Of a stretch of 12,113 bases of DNA, positions 9,502-12,113 are shown in pieces. Position 1 is the first letter of the stretch. Every line of letters starts with the position of its first letter. A model generated the notes under the pieces. It worked only from the letters and a program-made list of their open reading frames with translations, searched no databases and was not told the DNA's origin. The DNA lies in contig DAOVHI010000032.1 in the NCBI GenBank assembly GCA_030671985.1, positions 1-12,113 on the forward strand, read 5' to 3'. The translations under genes and the position numbers were made by a program. Source of the DNA: JAHJDO01 sp030671985 [NCBI: bacterium] (GTDB lineage: Bacteria > JAHJDO01).

Positions 9502-10626
9502 ATGGGACAAAAACGCATACTTTTTCTTACAACGTCTACAGGCTCCGGACACATGAGAGCCAGTGAGGCAATGGAAGAAGCTATTTGCAGAACAAGCCAT
9601 GAAACTTTTGATATTCAAACAGAAACTTGTTTTGATTACTTATCCCCTTCATCCAGAAAGATTACTACAAAAACATACATAAAAAGCATTCAATTAATAC
9701 GGCGCGTTTTGAAATCTTTATACAATTATCGAAAAAAGCATACTGATAAAGATTCTGCCGAACATTTTTTAAGCATACCCTTAATGAAAAAGCGTAAAAA
9801 AGTTATTAGGAATTTTGATCCTGACATAATTGTTTGTACTCATGCATTGTCCTGCAGATTTGTCTCTATACTCAAATCAAAAAGGGAAATTTCTGCTTCG
9901 TTAATAGCTGTGATAACCGATTTTGATGTTCATCCTTATTGGTTCAGTAAATACGTGGATGCGTTTATTGTACCGACAGACGAGATAAAGAAGGAATTTA
10001 TAAGCCATAGAATAAAAATGGACAAAATCCATGCATTCGGAATTCCAATTCATCCTGCTTTTTCCAAAACGCAGAACAAACTGGTTCTCAAAACGCAGCT
10101 TGGAATGAGAAAAAACATACCAATTATTCTCATAATTGGCGGAGGCTGGGGATTAGGTCCTATCAAAAAGATAGTTAAGCGTCTGAATAGTTCAAAAATG
10201 GCTCTTCAGCTTATTGTTATAACCGGAAAGAATGAAGTTTTGCAGAAGAAGCTCAAGAAAATTTCCCCCAGACTAAATGTTTCGATTAAAATTTTCGGGT
10301 ATGTTAATAACATTGATGAGTTTATGGAAGTATCCGATATAGCGATAACTAAACCGGGAGGACTTGCTGTCTCCGAACTGCTGGCTAAGGGTTTGCCTGC
10401 TATTCTAATAGATGTTATATCCGGGCAGGAGAGAACAAACGGGGATTATTTAATAAGCAAAGGAGCGGCGTGCAGAATAAAAAAAACAAACCAGCTCAAA
10501 GATACAATTCGGACATTATTAAGCGATCCCTTGAGATTAGATCAAATGAGAGCAAATGCAAAAGCAGCAGCTAAGCCATTTGCCGCTAGAGATACAGCAA
10601 GATTGATTATGACAAAAACAAATTGA
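9502..10626 (+). CDS. MurG/MGDG-synthase-like glycosyltransferase (processive diacylglycerol glycosyltransferase family)
   Basis: From the ATG at 9502 this is 374 residues. It has the two-domain layout of GT28-type enzymes related to plant MGDG synthase, Bacillus UgtP and MurG. The N-terminal half opens with RILFLTTSTGSGHMRASEA (5-23), the glycine-rich acceptor-side loop plus conserved His, and continues with PDIIVCTHA and VITDFDVHPYW. The C-terminal half binds the sugar nucleotide: IIGGGWG (211-217), TGKNE, FGYVNNIDEFMEVSDIAITKPGGLAVSE (the KPGG core at 284-287) and SGQERTNGDYL. The likely role is glycosylation of diacylglycerol at the inner face of the cytoplasmic membrane; donor sugar and acceptor are unknown. 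An upstream TTG at 9391 is rejected as start, because AAAGG precedes 9502 at good spacing and the family N-terminus begins there. It is divergent from the serine operon. An outer-membrane gene follows after 67 bp. Confidence 0.88.
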   Translation: MGQKRILFLTTSTGSGHMRASEAMEEAICRTSHETFDIQTETCFDYLSPSSRKITTKTYIKSIQLIRRVLKSLYNYRKKHTDKDSAEHFLSIPLMKKRKKVIRNFDPDIIVCTHALSCRFVSILKSKREISASLIAVITDFDVHPYWFSKYVDAFIVPTDEIKKEFISHRIKMDKIHAFGIPIHPAFSKTQNKLVLKTQLGMRKNIPIILIIGGGWGLGPIKKIVKRLNSSKMALQLIVITGKNEVLQKKLKKISPRLNVSIKIFGYVNNIDEFMEVSDIAITKPGGLAVSELLAKGLPAILIDVISGQERTNGDYLISKGAACRIKKTNQLKDTIRTLLSDPLRLDQMRANAKAAAKPFAARDTARLIMTKTN

Positions 10627-10652
10627 TTATTTTGATAAAAATAGTGTATATT
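10623..10652 (+). promoter_or_regulatory. Possible promoter of the TolC-like gene
   Basis: TTGATT (10623-10628) and TATATT (10647-10652) are separated by 18 bases, and the -35 overlaps the stop codon of the glycosyltransferase gene. Both boxes are imperfect and the region is AT-rich, so chance is possible. Read-through from the upstream gene is equally plausible. Confidence 0.3.
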
Positions 10653-10693
10653 CTGAATTAAGAAGTCCTTACGAATACGGAGATTGTTCCGGG

Positions 10694-12113
10694 ATGAAAA
10701 GCAAGACTATTCTAATAGCAATGCTGTTTTTTTTGCTCCAGCAAAGTCTGTTTGCAGATAATGCGTCTTCGCCGAAACAAATTTCAATTGCTGATGTTAC
10801 ACGGTTAGCTCTTAAAAATTCTTTGGATATCCAGATTGCCAAGCTTGATGCCCATAAAGAAAGAACATCTCTCGGAAAGGCAAAATCAATCTTTGATACA
10901 TTCCTGAATTCAAGAGCAAGCTATGAGGATAATAAAAAAAAATCTGCAGTAACCCTCTCCAGAACAAAAACCGCTACAAATGAATATTCACTTGGTGTGG
11001 AGAAAAAGCTCCCAACGGGATCAAGCCTAAAAATAGACACAGAACATTCACTGGTTGATGCCAATTCCTCTTCTTCTGCGATAAACGACTACAATGAATC
11101 AAGTGTTAAATTTTCCCTAAGCCAATCATTGGGGAAAAACTTTTTTGGGCTAACCGATCGATCTAATATCAAGATAACAAAAATTAACATAGACAATGCA
11201 GAATATTCCTCTTTAGATGAAATCGAAAACGCTCTTTATAAAGCCCAAGCAGCTTACTGGGACGTTGTTCTCAAAGAAAAGGAGCTCAATATAAAATCAG
11301 ACATGCTCAAAAAAGCTGAAAAGCTGTATTCAATATACAAAGAAAATTATGAAAGAGGAACTGTTGAAAAAACAGACTTGTTCGCAGTTGAAGCCAATAT
11401 GCGCACGCGAAAGAACGAAGTTCTTATAGCTCGTCTCGAGAAAGAAATTGCAAAAAACAACCTGTTATTCCTGCTAAACGAAGAAGACACACATATTCAA
11501 CTGCAGCCTCTCGACTTACTGGTCACCACTCCGCATTGCGTCGATATGTATAAAATACTGGAAGAAGCAATTTCGCATCGCAGGGACTATAAGATCATAA
11601 AGAATAAGATAGAATCGAACAACATAGATATAAAAATAAAAAAGAATGCTTTATGGCCGGAAATTGATCTGGAAGCCAGTTTTCTGAAGAACGGGATTGC
11701 TTCAAACTATCAGGATTCATGGAACGAAACGTCTGAAGAAAGCAACTACGAGTTCTTTACGGGAATTACCTTCAGAATACCGCTTGGAAACCGCTCGGCA
11801 AAGGCAGATCTCGAAAAGGCAAGGTTGAACAGGGAACAACTGCTTCTTTTCCTTAAACGAACCGAACGACTCATATTAAAAGAGATCAACAACAAGGTTA
11901 AAGAAGTAAACAGTTTGAAGAATCGGGTTGAACTGCTTACTTCAATTAGCGACTTGCAGGAAAACAAACTAAAAGAAGAAATGAAGCACCTTAGTTACGG
12001 ACGTTCAAGTTCAGATACCATTATCCGCTATGAGAATGATCTATTACAAGCCCGTCTGAATCTGGCATCATCATTATTCAAATACAGGGTCAGCCTTATT
12101 GATATTGATCTGG
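10694..12113 (+). CDS. TolC-family outer-membrane efflux protein, C-terminus cut by window edge
   Basis: My translation from the ATG at 10694 stays open for 473 codons to the window end. Residues 1-21 form a Sec signal peptide (KSKTILIAMLFFLLQQSLFA). The mature part matches the outer membrane factor family in its two-repeat pattern: ISIADVTRLALKNSLDIQIAK (30-50), a beta-strand-rich stretch with EKKLPTGSSLKI, then long helices (about 165-260). A second repeat follows: MYKILEEAISHRRDYKIIKNKIESN (285-309), FFTGITFRIPLGNRSAKADLEKARL (354-378) and another long helical hairpin (about 380-470). Trimers of this family form the outer-membrane tunnel for type I secretion or tripartite efflux. Total length would normally be near 480-500, so only the last residues are probably missing. 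GGAG lies 12 bases before the ATG, a rather long spacing. No adaptor or pump gene is visible in the window, so the substrate cannot be inferred. Confidence 0.88.
   Translation, partial: MKSKTILIAMLFFLLQQSLFADNASSPKQISIADVTRLALKNSLDIQIAKLDAHKERTSLGKAKSIFDTFLNSRASYEDNKKKSAVTLSRTKTATNEYSLGVEKKLPTGSSLKIDTEHSLVDANSSSSAINDYNESSVKFSLSQSLGKNFFGLTDRSNIKITKINIDNAEYSSLDEIENALYKAQAAYWDVVLKEKELNIKSDMLKKAEKLYSIYKENYERGTVEKTDLFAVEANMRTRKNEVLIARLEKEIAKNNLLFLLNEEDTHIQLQPLDLLVTTPHCVDMYKILEEAISHRRDYKIIKNKIESNNIDIKIKKNALWPEIDLEASFLKNGIASNYQDSWNETSEESNYEFFTGITFRIPLGNRSAKADLEKARLNREQLLLFLKRTERLILKEINNKVKEVNSLKNRVELLTSISDLQENKLKEEMKHLSYGRSSSDTIIRYENDLLQARLNLASSLFKYRVSLIDIDL

Noticed and set aside
11746-11967. Minus-strand open reading frame of 73 codons at the right end
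   Set aside because: It is antisense to the TolC-like gene, whose frame is open throughout and shows family motifs.

Overview
The window is AT-rich chromosomal DNA from a Gram-negative (two-membrane) bacterium. An outer-membrane secretin, a GspC-like partner and a TolC-like outer-membrane protein point to this. The gene mix (a homocitrate-synthase-like enzyme with an RDGVQ motif, an archaeal-style class V aminotransferase beside SerA, and ExeA next to GspC/GspD) would fit an anaerobic, deep-branching lineage such as Omnitrophota or a deltaproteobacterium-like group. That placement is an inference from gene style only.

Layout, right to left on the minus strand. (1) Bases 9397-3102 form a tight biosynthetic operon: class V aminotransferase, serA, thrB, a homocitrate/Re-citrate-synthase-like gene, purA. 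Spacings run from a 4-bp overlap to 13 bp, and a strong sigma70-like promoter lies at 9397-9369. The aminotransferase and SerA can supply the first steps of serine synthesis, ThrB serves threonine synthesis, the synthase condenses acetyl-CoA with a 2-oxoacid, and PurA commits IMP to AMP. (2) A tRNA-Lys(UUU) gene at 3080-3004 has its own promoter, whose -35 lies inside the 3' end of purA. (3) Bases 2966-1 hold a secretion operon: a small MerR-type regulator, an ExeA-like AAA ATPase, a GspC/PilP-like inner-membrane protein and the N-terminal 402 residues of a GspD-type secretin that runs off the left edge. Its promoter is followed at once by a perfect 10-bp inverted repeat centred near the predicted transcription start, a probable operator.

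On the plus strand, a 205-bp divergent intergenic region (9297-9501) separates the biosynthetic operon from a MurG/MGDG-synthase-like glycosyltransferase (9502-10626). A TolC-family outer-membrane factor (10694 to the window end) follows and is cut by the right edge. Together these suggest an envelope-related locus.

I see no CRISPR array, transposase, integrase, phage gene or toxin-antitoxin pair. The most interesting signals are the palindrome over the start site of the secretion operon, the close likeness of the promoters of the two minus-strand operons, the head-only MerR protein leading a type II secretion cluster, and the uncertain substrate of the homocitrate-synthase-like enzyme. No clearly new biological system is evident.
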